64,000 nucleotides of DNA from Rhizobium rosettiformans W3. Lineage in GTDB: Bacteria > Pseudomonadota > Alphaproteobacteria > Rhizobiales > Rhizobiaceae. How positions within the stretch are numbered: the stretch's first letter is position 1; each line of letters begins with the position of its first letter. The notes below the pieces were generated by a model, which had not been told where the DNA came from, searched no databases, and worked only from the letters and a program-made list of their open reading frames with translations. This document shows, in pieces, positions 25,734 to 34,025 of the stretch. The stretch lies in NCBI RefSeq assembly GCF_004912135.1, contig NZ_STGU01000008.1, positions 1-64,000 of the forward strand. Direction: 5' to 3'. The position numbers were made by a program, and so were the translations under genes.

Positions 25734-26834
25734 TCAACCGCCTCCGCTCAGGGAGGGACAGGTCATGGCTTGCGGCGAAAAATCGGAAAGCGCCCGTGAC
25801 AGTCCCTGCAGCTGCGGACGATCGCCAGCATCCGTCGGCTGGATGTTCAATGCCTCCTCGGCAGGCCACCAGTCTCCTGCCGCCCAATAGGCCCATCCGA
25901 TCCACACATCCCGCCCCCGTTCGACGGTATCGACCATGCGACTGAGAGCCTGAACGCAGGCTTCATCCTTCGGCACGCCGAACTCGCCCAGGTAGCCGCG
26001 CTTGCCATTGTCTCGGAGCCACTGCGTGTAGTTCTCGATTGCGGCGATGGCATCCTCGGCCCGGCTGCAATTGTCCTTGGTCCCGGAGAAGTCGTCGTCC
26101 AGATACTGGTGAACCTCGAACGCATAATGGTCGAGCGGATCCTTCACGCCGAGCATGACAACGCCATTGGCGCCACCATAGTCCTCGCCCATCCAGCTAT
26201 GTGCTCCCGACCAGGAGTTTCCGGGCACGAGGATCAGGTCGCGCGCACCCGTGGACCGGATGGCAGCGATCGCGACATTGGCACCTTTCAGCCACTGCTC
26301 CGTCGGCATTGTGTGCGGCTCGTTCATCAATCCGAACACGATGCCGTCCTGATTGCCGAATGCGAGGCTGAGCTTGCTCCAGAAATCGGCAAAGGCTTCG
26401 TAAGGCACGGCTTCCGAGCCGATCAACTCGCCGCGGTAGCGGGCATAGTTGTGAGGATCGAGAACAACGATCTGCCCCGCCTCCCGCAGTCGACGCACCG
26501 TATCCTTCAGCCGCTCGAATTCAGCCGCATCGAAGTCGGCGTTGAGAGAGGTCTGCAGGCGCGACCAGGAAAAGGGCAAGCGAACCGAGTTGAAGCCCTT
26601 GTCGGCGAAATAGCGGATGGTCTCGTCGGAGGGATAGATATAGGCCGTCCCGAAGACGCCATCCTCCTCGCCGAACTCGGCACCCGCGAGATTGATGCCT
26701 CGCAGACAGGTCCCGGACGCAAGCACGGCCTGCGACGTCGTTGCCAACAGCGTCAAAGCCAGGCCGCACGCACGAACGAGAGGAAGGATCATGCCTTTGC
26801 GGGCGGTGCGCGTCATGGAGGATCTCATCTGCAT
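25734..26834 (-). CDS. Secreted glycoside hydrolase family 5 protein (endoglucanase-like)
   Basis: The roughly 366-aa protein has a Sec signal peptide (basic start, hydrophobic core around LALTLLATT, cleavage after VLASG or nearby) and a GH5 TIM barrel. The acid/base glutamate is E172 in GLMNEPH and the nucleophile E284 in LGEFGV; DPHNYARY is also typical. Periplasmic or secreted cellulase activity is expected, and in polysaccharide operons such enzymes often trim or release the polymer. Several in-frame ATGs (26834, 26828, 26816) precede the signal peptide and the start is uncertain. It is the first gene of the GH5-GT4-GT70 set. Confidence 0.85.
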   Translation of the reverse strand: MQMRSSMTRTARKGMILPLVRACGLALTLLATTSQAVLASGTCLRGINLAGAEFGEEDGVFGTAYIYPSDETIRYFADKGFNSVRLPFSWSRLQTSLNADFDAAEFERLKDTVRRLREAGQIVVLDPHNYARYRGELIGSEAVPYEAFADFWSKLSLAFGNQDGIVFGLMNEPHTMPTEQWLKGANVAIAAIRSTGARDLILVPGNSWSGAHSWMGEDYGGANGVVMLGVKDPLDHYAFEVHQYLDDDFSGTKDNCSRAEDAIAAIENYTQWLRDNGKRGYLGEFGVPKDEACVQALSRMVDTVERGRDVWIGWAYWAAGDWWPAEEALNIQPTDAGDRPQLQGLSRALSDFSPQAMTCPSLSGGG

Positions 26835-27150
26835 CTCGTAACGAGGCCTAGGGTTGGCGCAGGTTATTGCCGGCTCTGCAAAGGTCAATGGGCCAGTTCA
26901 GGGATGGATAGCGGTTTTATGCATCGTGATCACGACGACGGCGAAGATGCGTCTTTGAAAGGCGCAATGGGAACGAGGTTTTGCTTTTCCTGCCCTAATC
27001 TCTGGCCATCGCAAAGGCAGGGAGCTCGCGGCGGCGAACAAAGCCCACCTTTGGAGGACGATAACAATCTGCGATGTTGCACGCTTCCGATCGTGACGGA
27101 CATGCGATAGAGACACGGCGCCCTGCCATGCCGAGGAGATGAGAGAACCG
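26835..27150. other. 316-bp divergent intergenic region between the GH5 gene and purU
   Basis: No gene is visible here. It should contain the promoters of the GH5 operon (minus) and purU (plus). I see no strong -35/-10 pair, riboswitch or large dyad. The ribosome binding site of purU (GAGGAGATGAGAG) is at its right end. Confidence 0.5.
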
Positions 27151-28035
27151 ATGACGAGCTATGTATTGACCGTATCCTGCCAGTCCACTCGCGGCATTGT
27201 AGCGGCGATCTCGGGTTACCTTGCCGAGCAGGGCTGCAACATCGTCGATAGTTCCCAGTTCGACGATCTGCATACCGGACAGTTCTTCATGCGAGTGTCC
27301 TTCATCTCGGAGGAAGGTGCGGCGCAAGCCAAACTCGAAAAGGGCTTCGTGGCCGTCGCCGAGAAGTTCGGCATGAACTGGAACCTCTACGACGCCGCCC
27401 AGCGCATGAAGGTGCTGCTGATGGTGTCGCGTTTCGGCCACTGCCTGAACGACCTGCTCTATCGCTGGAAGATCGGTGCGCTCCCGATCGACATCGTCGG
27501 CGTCGTCTCCAACCACTTCGACTATCAAAAGGTCGTCGTGAACCACGACATCCCCTTCCACCACATCAAGGTGACCAAGGAGAACAAGCCGGAAGCCGAA
27601 GCTCGGATCATGGATCTGGTCGAGCAGACCGGCACCGAGCTTATCGTCCTCGCCCGCTACATGCAGGTTCTCTCCGACGATATGTGCCGCAAGATGTCGG
27701 GCAAGATCATCAATATCCACCACTCCTTCCTGCCGAGCTTCAAGGGTGCCAACCCCTACAAGCAGGCCTTCGAGCGTGGCGTGAAGCTGATCGGCGCGAC
27801 CGCCCATTACGTGACCGCCGACCTCGATGAAGGTCCGATCATCGAACAGGATGTCGCCCGCATCACGCATGCGCAGTCGGCAGAAGACTATGTCTCGATC
27901 GGGCGCGATGTCGAAAGCCAGGTGCTGGCGCGCGCGATCCACGCGCATATTCACCACCGGACCTTCATCAATGGCAACCGGACTGTCGTCTTCCCGGCAA
28001 GCCCGGGCTCCTATGCCTCGGAGCGCATGGGTTAA
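27151..28035 (+). CDS. purU: Formyltetrahydrofolate deformylase
   Basis: The 294-aa enzyme hydrolyses 10-formyl-THF to THF and formate, balancing one-carbon pools. It has an N-terminal ACT domain (about residues 1-75, starting TSYVLTVSCQSTRGIV) and a C-terminal formyltransferase-type domain. The catalytic triad Asn-His-Asp is visible in INIHHSFLPSFKG and HYVTADLDEGPI. The ATG at 27151 gives the usual length; an ATG 12 bases upstream is in frame but overlaps the ribosome binding site. An intrinsic terminator follows. Confidence 0.95.
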   Translation: MTSYVLTVSCQSTRGIVAAISGYLAEQGCNIVDSSQFDDLHTGQFFMRVSFISEEGAAQAKLEKGFVAVAEKFGMNWNLYDAAQRMKVLLMVSRFGHCLNDLLYRWKIGALPIDIVGVVSNHFDYQKVVVNHDIPFHHIKVTKENKPEAEARIMDLVEQTGTELIVLARYMQVLSDDMCRKMSGKIINIHHSFLPSFKGANPYKQAFERGVKLIGATAHYVTADLDEGPIIEQDVARITHAQSAEDYVSIGRDVESQVLARAIHAHIHHRTFINGNRTVVFPASPGSYASERMG

Positions 28036-28042
28036 TCAGGGC

Positions 28043-28070
28043 AAAGGGCGCCGGAGCGGCGCCCTTTCTC
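28043..28070 (+). terminator. Terminator of purU
   Basis: AAAGGGCGCC (28043-28052) pairs perfectly with GGCGCCCTTT (28058-28067) around a 5-base loop, 8 bases after the purU stop, followed by CTCGTTT. Confidence 0.8.
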
Positions 28071-28151
28071 GTTTCAGGCCCGATTTCTCCGGGATAGACG
28101 CAAAACCACGCTCTGCTAATCTCCCGTCATGATTCCCCAGGGAGGAAACGT

Positions 28152-31079
28152 ATGGCCGACTCGGCTCTGCTCCAGCGCACTGAACTGCCGCGTCCGAACG
28201 TTTCGCTGGCCGATGCCAGGATCATCTTCAATGACTTCTATGGCTTCAGTGGCGAGATCCAGGAACTCGGCAGCCAGCAGGATCGCAACTTCCTCATCGA
28301 CACAGGCGACGAGCGCCTCGTTCTGAAGGTCATGCGGGCGGAATATCCCCAGCATGAACTGGATGCGCAGAACCGGGCGATGGACCATCTGCGGGCACTC
28401 GATATCGGTCTGCGGATACCGGAACCGGTTGCCGCTCTCACGGGCGAGTTCATTCCGCAGATCGAGATCAACGGCGAATACTACTGGGTCAGGCTCCTGT
28501 CGTTTCTCGACGGCCAGCCCCTGACGCGGCAGAAATACCTCTCACCAGAGGTCGTGGCAGCCTTCGGCGACGTGGTCGCGCGTGTCGCCACCGGGCTGAA
28601 GGAGTTTCGCCATGAGGGTCTGGACCGCGAGCTGCAATGGGATCTGCGCCGCGCCGGCCCCGTCGCGCTCCATCTTTTGAAATCGGTGACCGACCAGAAG
28701 CAGCGGGACAGGATCGCCAAGGCCATGATCATGGCGGTGAAGCGCCTGCAGCCGCTCGCCTCCGAACTCCGTATCCAGCCGATCCACCACGACATCACCG
28801 ACGACAATGTTGTTGCGACACCGGACGCGAGCGGCCGTCTGACACCGGATGGCGTGATCGACTTCGGTGACGTGCTTTACGGCTGGCTGGTGGCCGACCT
28901 TGCCGTCACCTGCGCCGCCCTGCTCCATCATGCCGACGGCGATCCCTTCTTTATCCTGCCGGCCATCAAGGCATTTCACGCCCGCTACCCGCTGAATGAA
29001 GCCGAGCTCAAGGCTCTATGGCCACTTATCGTGGCACGGGCGGGCGTTCTGGTGGCCAGCAGCGAGCAACAGCTGTCGATCGATCCCGATAACGACTATG
29101 TGCTCGGCAATATCGAGCACGAACGCACCATCTTCGAAGTCGCGACCTCGGCACCCTACCCGTTGATGGAGGCGGCGATCCTCGAAGCAGCAAGCGCGCT
29201 TCCCGACGAACCCGAGGTCACGATCGTTCACCCGCTTCTCCCCGCGCTGCAGCCGGCCGATGTCCGACTGACCGATCTCACGGTGACGAGCCCCGACCTT
29301 CCGCGTGATAGCTGGGCTGATCAGGAAATCGACTGGAAGCTGCTGGCGCGGGCCGCGATGGAGACCGGTGTCGCCTCGACACGATACGGCGAATACCGTC
29401 TTTCCTACACCAAGCCTCTGTCCCCGACGCCACCGGCAACCTTTGCGCTGCATATCGACGTCTGCTTGCCCGGTGGCACCGAGGCTTTCGCCCCCTTCGA
29501 CGCGACGATCGTGCTGGACGGCCATCACCTGATCCTGTCCTCTCCCGAAGTTTCTCTGCATCTCGATGGCATCGATTGCAGCCTCGAAGACGGCGCAAGT
29601 GTGAAGGCTGGCGACCCGATCGGTGCGGTTGCCGGCGCGGCCGGTGGCGTGGGCGGTCTGCGCATCCAGCTGTGCCGGGATCCGGACCTCGTTCCGCCGC
29701 TCTTTGCCAAACCACAGCAAAGTGCCATCTGGAGCCGCATCTGCCCTTCCCCCTCCCGCCTGCTTGGCGTGGGTGTGGATGCGCCCGCTCCGGTGAGCCA
29801 GGAACTGCTCGACAGACGCCGCAAGAACTTCGCCAAGCCACAGAAGAACTATTACAGCGAGCCTCCGCAGATCGAACGCGGCTGGAAGGAACATCTCTTC
29901 GACGTCAATGGCCGCGCCTACCTCGACATGGTCAACAATGTCACGATCCTCGGCCACGGCCATCCGCGGCTCGCGGACGCCGTCGGCCGGCAGTGGGCCA
30001 TGCTCAACACCAATTCGCGCTTCCACTACGCCGCTGTCGCCGAGTTTTCCGAGCGTCTCGCCTCGCTTGCGCCGGACGGCCTCGACACGGTCTTTCTCGT
30101 AAACTCCGGTTCCGAGGCCGTGGATCTCGCACTCCGCCTCGCCTGGGCTCATAGCGGCCACCGCAACATTCTGAGCCTGCTCGAAGCCTATCACGGCTGG
30201 ACAGTGGCGAGCGACGCCGTCTCCACCTCTATCGCGGATAACCCGCGCGCTCTGGAGACCCGGCCGGATTGGGTCCATCCGGTGCTTTCTCCCAATACCT
30301 ATCGCGGTAAACATCGTGGCGAAGGTTCCACGGCCGCCTATGTCGAAGCGGTGGCGGAGAAAATCGCCGAGATAGAGAAACAGGGTGGCCATCTGGGTGG
30401 GTTCATCGCCGAGAGCGTTTACGGCAATGCTGGCGGAATACCCCTACCACCAAATTATCTGAGCCAGGTTTATGAGCTGGTGCGCCAGCATGGCGGCCTT
30501 TGCATCGCCGACGAGGTTCAGGTCGGCTATGGCCGGCTTGGCCATCACTTCTGGGGGTTCGAGCAGCAGGGCGTCGTGCCTGATGTCATCACCGTCGCCA
30601 AGGGCATGGGCAACGGACAGCCACTCGGTGCTGTGATCACGCGACGAGAGATCGCCGACAGTCTGGAAAAGGAAGGCTACTTCTTCTCCTCCTCCGGTGG
30701 CAGCCCTGTCAGCTGCGTCGTCGGCATGACGGTGCTGGACATCATGCGCGACGAGAACCTGCAACAAAACGCCCGCGATGTCGGCGACCACCTGAAAGCT
30801 CGCCTCGAAGCGCTCGGCCAGCGCTTCCCGATTGTCGGCGCCGTCCACGGCATGGGTTTGTATCTGGGTCTGGAATTCGTCCGCGACCGGGACACGCTGG
30901 AGCCGGCGACAGAGGAAACGGCTGCGATCTGCGACCGGCTGCTCGATCTTGGCGTCATCATGCAACCGACGGGCGACCATCTTAATGTTTTGAAAATAAA
31001 GCCGCCGCTCTGCGTTGCTCGAGAAAGCGCCGATTTCTTCGTCGAGATGCTGGAAAAGGTGCTTTCGGACGGCTGGTGA
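28152..31079 (+). CDS. Fusion of hydroxylysine-kinase-like, M23-like and PLP phospholyase/aminotransferase domains
   Basis: The 975-aa protein contains three parts. Residues about 25-340 are an aminoglycoside-phosphotransferase-fold kinase with catalytic loop IHHDITDDNV (about 212-220) and DFGD, similar to human hydroxylysine kinase. Residues about 425-515 look like a degenerate M23/lysostaphin-type beta domain (GASVKAGDPIGAVAG). Residues about 550-975 are a class III PLP enzyme with Lys817 in TVAKGMGNGQPLGA, resembling the human 5-phosphohydroxylysine and phosphoethanolamine phospholyases. Kinase plus phospholyase would turn 5-hydroxylysine (or ethanolamine) into an aldehyde, ammonia and phosphate. 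An aminoadipate-semialdehyde dehydrogenase lies 3 kb away, favouring hydroxylysine. The start at 28152 has a GGAGG ribosome binding site. Confidence 0.85.
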   Translation: MADSALLQRTELPRPNVSLADARIIFNDFYGFSGEIQELGSQQDRNFLIDTGDERLVLKVMRAEYPQHELDAQNRAMDHLRALDIGLRIPEPVAALTGEFIPQIEINGEYYWVRLLSFLDGQPLTRQKYLSPEVVAAFGDVVARVATGLKEFRHEGLDRELQWDLRRAGPVALHLLKSVTDQKQRDRIAKAMIMAVKRLQPLASELRIQPIHHDITDDNVVATPDASGRLTPDGVIDFGDVLYGWLVADLAVTCAALLHHADGDPFFILPAIKAFHARYPLNEAELKALWPLIVARAGVLVASSEQQLSIDPDNDYVLGNIEHERTIFEVATSAPYPLMEAAILEAASALPDEPEVTIVHPLLPALQPADVRLTDLTVTSPDLPRDSWADQEIDWKLLARAAMETGVASTRYGEYRLSYTKPLSPTPPATFALHIDVCLPGGTEAFAPFDATIVLDGHHLILSSPEVSLHLDGIDCSLEDGASVKAGDPIGAVAGAAGGVGGLRIQLCRDPDLVPPLFAKPQQSAIWSRICPSPSRLLGVGVDAPAPVSQELLDRRRKNFAKPQKNYYSEPPQIERGWKEHLFDVNGRAYLDMVNNVTILGHGHPRLADAVGRQWAMLNTNSRFHYAAVAEFSERLASLAPDGLDTVFLVNSGSEAVDLALRLAWAHSGHRNILSLLEAYHGWTVASDAVSTSIADNPRALETRPDWVHPVLSPNTYRGKHRGEGSTAAYVEAVAEKIAEIEKQGGHLGGFIAESVYGNAGGIPLPPNYLSQVYELVRQHGGLCIADEVQVGYGRLGHHFWGFEQQGVVPDVITVAKGMGNGQPLGAVITRREIADSLEKEGYFFSSSGGSPVSCVVGMTVLDIMRDENLQQNARDVGDHLKARLEALGQRFPIVGAVHGMGLYLGLEFVRDRDTLEPATEETAAICDRLLDLGVIMQPTGDHLNVLKIKPPLCVARESADFFVEMLEKVLSDGW

Positions 31080-31241
31080 CCCTCGGCACAAGAATGACCA
31101 CGAGCCTAACGGGCACCTCCCAAAAACGCATTTTGCGTAAAGAAAGCGCAAAGCCCAAATCTGGGTAAACTAAATGGCAGCTTCACAGCGTTTTGAAGAG
31201 TGGTCTATCTTCGGACACAGAAGGTAGCCGAAGGAATATCC

Positions 31242-31649
31242 ATGCCGACAATACCGGAGCAAATCTCCAGTCATTTGCTGATCTGGGCCGTCGCTCTGTT
31301 CATCGTGAAGCATCTGCTTGCAGATTTCCTTCTCCAGACCAGCTGGATGGCACAAGGCAAGGAGCGCCCTCACGGCTGGGCAAAACCGCTTCTCGCCCAT
31401 GTCGGCGTGCACGCGGCGGGGACCCTGCTGATCGCATCCCTGATGGCCCCCTCGCTCATCTGGCTGGCTTTGGTCGATTTCGTCGTCCATGGAGCGATCG
31501 ATCGTTGCAAGACGATGATCCAGCAGCGCCATCACTTCAAGGTCGACCAGGCGGCCTACTGGTGGCTCTTCGGGGTCGACCAGACCCTTCATCACCTGAC
31601 GCATCTCCTCTTTGCAGTCTGGATTGCCGCGGCGGCAAGCGCCGCCTGA
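31242..31649 (+). CDS. DUF3307 membrane protein
   Basis: The 135-aa protein has three or four hydrophobic helices and conserved polar positions inside them (FIVKHLLADFLLQT, DFVVHGAIDRCK, DQTLHHLTHLL), the pattern of DUF3307. No function is known. The ATG at 31242 is chosen because it has AAGGAA upstream; the frame extends 14 codons further. It ends 5 bp from the convergent LysR gene. No co-transcription with the fusion gene is evident across the 162-bp gap. Confidence 0.8.
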   Translation: MPTIPEQISSHLLIWAVALFIVKHLLADFLLQTSWMAQGKERPHGWAKPLLAHVGVHAAGTLLIASLMAPSLIWLALVDFVVHGAIDRCKTMIQQRHHFKVDQAAYWWLFGVDQTLHHLTHLLFAVWIAAAASAA

Positions 31650-31654
31650 TGAGA

Positions 31655-32554
31655 TCAGGCTTTGGATAACTCTCTGACGATCCAGTCCCGGAAGGCAACG
31701 AGTGGCGGATAGGCTGCCCGCTCTCGCGGGAAGGCAAGGTAGTAGCGCTGCGCGCTTTGCATCGGTCGGTCGACGGCGGGCACAAGTTCACCACGCTTCA
31801 GCTCGTCCTGGATCAGGAATGTCGGCAACAAAGCCACCCCCAATCCACCGATTGCCGCCTGTGACGCCGTCGCGAACTGGTCGAAGAGCATGCCGTGCAG
31901 GCTGTCGAATGCAACGCCGGTTTCGGAAAACCAACGCTCCCAGGCGTCGGGCCGTGTCGTCAGGTGCAGAAGCGGCACTTTGATGAGATCGGCGGGCTGC
32001 TCTATCCCGTGCGTCTGCTTGAATTCCGGGCTGCAGGCCGGCACCGTCTGTTCCTGCATCAACAAGGTCAGTTCCGCGCCAGGCCAGACCGCGTCCCCGA
32101 AATGTATGGCGGCATCGATGGAATCCAGACGGAAATCGAAGGGTGACAGACGGGTCACCAGATTGATCGTGATGCCGGGATTGGCAGCGAGGAACTGGCC
32201 GAGACGCGGCGCGAGCCACCGCGCGCCGAAGGTTGGCAGGATGGCAAGGTTGAGGGTGCCTCCATGGGGATTGGCGCGAAGGTTGAGCGAAGCGCTGGAG
32301 ATCCGCCGCAGGGCCTCCCGGATCTCACGGGCATAGCTGTCGCCAGCGACCGTCAGCCGGATCGTCTGTCGCTCCCTGAGAAAGAGTTCGACACCGAGCT
32401 GGCTCTCCAGGGCCTTGATCTGACGGCTGACCGCACTTTGCGTGAGATCGAGCTCGCGGGCAGCGGCGGTGATGCTCCCCGTCCGTGCGGCAGCCTCGAA
32501 GGCGCTGAGCAGAGAAAGCGACGGAAGAAAGCGGCGCGCCGGTAGCATGGTCAT
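31655..32554 (-). CDS. LysR-family regulator, divergent from the pipecolate oxidase-like gene
   Basis: The 299-aa LysR regulator has a winged helix (residues about 8-66, AAARELDLTQSAVSRQIKALE) and an effector domain of the GcvA-like subgroup (NLAILPTFGARWLAPRL, then AAIHFGD). It is divergent from the FAD oxidoreductase and aminoadipate-semialdehyde dehydrogenase genes, so I infer it activates them in response to pipecolate, lysine or a breakdown product. It strongly resembles, in both domains, the LysR protein at 47383 next to gcdH, so the two may be paralogues controlling two parts of one pathway. Confidence 0.88.
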   Translation of the reverse strand: MTMLPARRFLPSLSLLSAFEAAARTGSITAAARELDLTQSAVSRQIKALESQLGVELFLRERQTIRLTVAGDSYAREIREALRRISSASLNLRANPHGGTLNLAILPTFGARWLAPRLGQFLAANPGITINLVTRLSPFDFRLDSIDAAIHFGDAVWPGAELTLLMQEQTVPACSPEFKQTHGIEQPADLIKVPLLHLTTRPDAWERWFSETGVAFDSLHGMLFDQFATASQAAIGGLGVALLPTFLIQDELKRGELVPAVDRPMQSAQRYYLAFPRERAAYPPLVAFRDWIVRELSKA

Positions 32555-32702
32555 GCCTTTTCGGAATGATCTCTTGAGAATTTATCGCTGGAATGGCGTA
32601 GAACGCTCTTCTAGAAATCACAAGACTGTACGGGGAGGAATGACATCGGGGGACAGACCCACCCGAACTCCTGGCCCCGCACCATGCATCCGGGGCCACG
32701 CC

Positions 32703-33986
32703 ATGCTCAACGATCCTCGCTCCCACGGTCTATGGGAAAAGACGGCCCCTGCCGCCCCGCAGACGACCCCGCTCAAAGGCGCGGCAAAGGCCGACGTCGT
32801 CATTGTCGGTGGAGGCTATACAGGCCTTTCCGCCGCGCTGCATCTGGCCGAAGCGGGCACCAGTGTTATCCTTCTCGAAGCCAAAGAGATCGGCTTCGGC
32901 GGCGCCGGCCGGAACGTCGGCCTGATCAATGCCGGCATGTGGGTCATGCCGGATGATCTCCCAGGCGAGCTCGGCCCCGTCTATGGCGAGCGGCTGCTCG
33001 ACCTGCTCGGCAACGGACCACGCGTGGTCATGGAGCTGATTGATCGGCACGGCATCGAATGCGAGCTCGAACGCCAGGGCACGCTACACTGCGCCGTGGG
33101 CTCCACAGGCCGGAAGGAAATCGAGGCCCGTGCCGAACAGTGGCAACGGCGCGGCGCGCCGGTGGAACTGCTCGATGAAGCGGAAACCGAACAGAAGATT
33201 GGCACCCGAGCCTATCAGGGCTCGCTTCTCGATCGCCGGGCCGGCACCTTGCAACCACTCGCCTATGCACGCGGCCTTGCCCAGGCCGCGATCAAGGCAG
33301 GCGCGACACTGCATACGGCAAGCCCGGTCGAAAGCTATGCCAGGATGGCAGACGGCTGGCAGGTCAGGACCTCCGAAGGCAGCGTCGATGCGCAGTGGAT
33401 CGTCGTGGCAACCGACGCTTATAGCAACGGTCCCTTTGCCGCTGTGCGCGAGGAACAGGTGCATCTGCCCTATTTCAATTTTGCGACCGTTCCCTTGAGC
33501 GATAATTTGCGTAAGTCGATCCTGACGGAGCGCCAGGGCTGCTGGGATACGAAGGAAGTGTTGTCCTCCTTCCGCATGGACAAGGCCGGTCGTATGGTCT
33601 TCGGCAGTGTCGGCGCCCTGCGCGGCACAGGCCTCACCATTCACCGCGCCTGGGCACAGCGTGCCTTGAAGGCGATCTTCCCGCAGATCGGTGACATCGC
33701 CTTCGAAAGCGAATGGTACGGCCAGATCGGCATGACGACCAATGCGCTGCCGCGCTTCCACAAGTTTGCGCCCGGCGTCATTGGCTTCTCCGGCTACAAC
33801 GGTCGCGGCATCTCGCCGGGTACGGTCTTCGGCAAGACAATTGCACACCATATCCTTGGCCAGCTCTCCGAGGATGAGCTGCCCCTGCCGCTCACCGATC
33901 CACAAACACCGGCCTTCCGCACTTTGAAGGAAGCATGGTACGAGGCGGGCGCCCAGGTGGCGCATCTGGCCGGCGCACGATTTTAA
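32703..33986 (+). CDS. amaA: FAD-dependent amine oxidoreductase, L-pipecolate oxidase-like (AmaA-type)
   Basis: The 427-aa DAO-family flavoprotein has the dinucleotide-binding VVIVGGGYTGLSAALHLAE near residue 33 and the C-terminal flavin-site region IGFSGYNGRGISPGT. In Pseudomonas, AmaA oxidises L-pipecolate to piperideine-6-carboxylate, which opens to aminoadipate semialdehyde, the substrate of the antiquitin-type dehydrogenase encoded 39 bases downstream. That pairing supports the same role here. The frame runs back to 32442; the ATG at 32703 gives the usual N-terminus (LNDPRSHGLWEKTAP). Another in-frame ATG at 32640 abuts its Shine-Dalgarno too closely. Other cyclic or secondary amines could be the substrate. 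Confidence 0.75.
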   Translation: MLNDPRSHGLWEKTAPAAPQTTPLKGAAKADVVIVGGGYTGLSAALHLAEAGTSVILLEAKEIGFGGAGRNVGLINAGMWVMPDDLPGELGPVYGERLLDLLGNGPRVVMELIDRHGIECELERQGTLHCAVGSTGRKEIEARAEQWQRRGAPVELLDEAETEQKIGTRAYQGSLLDRRAGTLQPLAYARGLAQAAIKAGATLHTASPVESYARMADGWQVRTSEGSVDAQWIVVATDAYSNGPFAAVREEQVHLPYFNFATVPLSDNLRKSILTERQGCWDTKEVLSSFRMDKAGRMVFGSVGALRGTGLTIHRAWAQRALKAIFPQIGDIAFESEWYGQIGMTTNALPRFHKFAPGVIGFSGYNGRGISPGTVFGKTIAHHILGQLSEDELPLPLTDPQTPAFRTLKEAWYEAGAQVAHLAGARF

Positions 33987-34025
33987 ACGAACAAGAACCA
34001 GGTAGACCTGACGGGAAGGACCATC

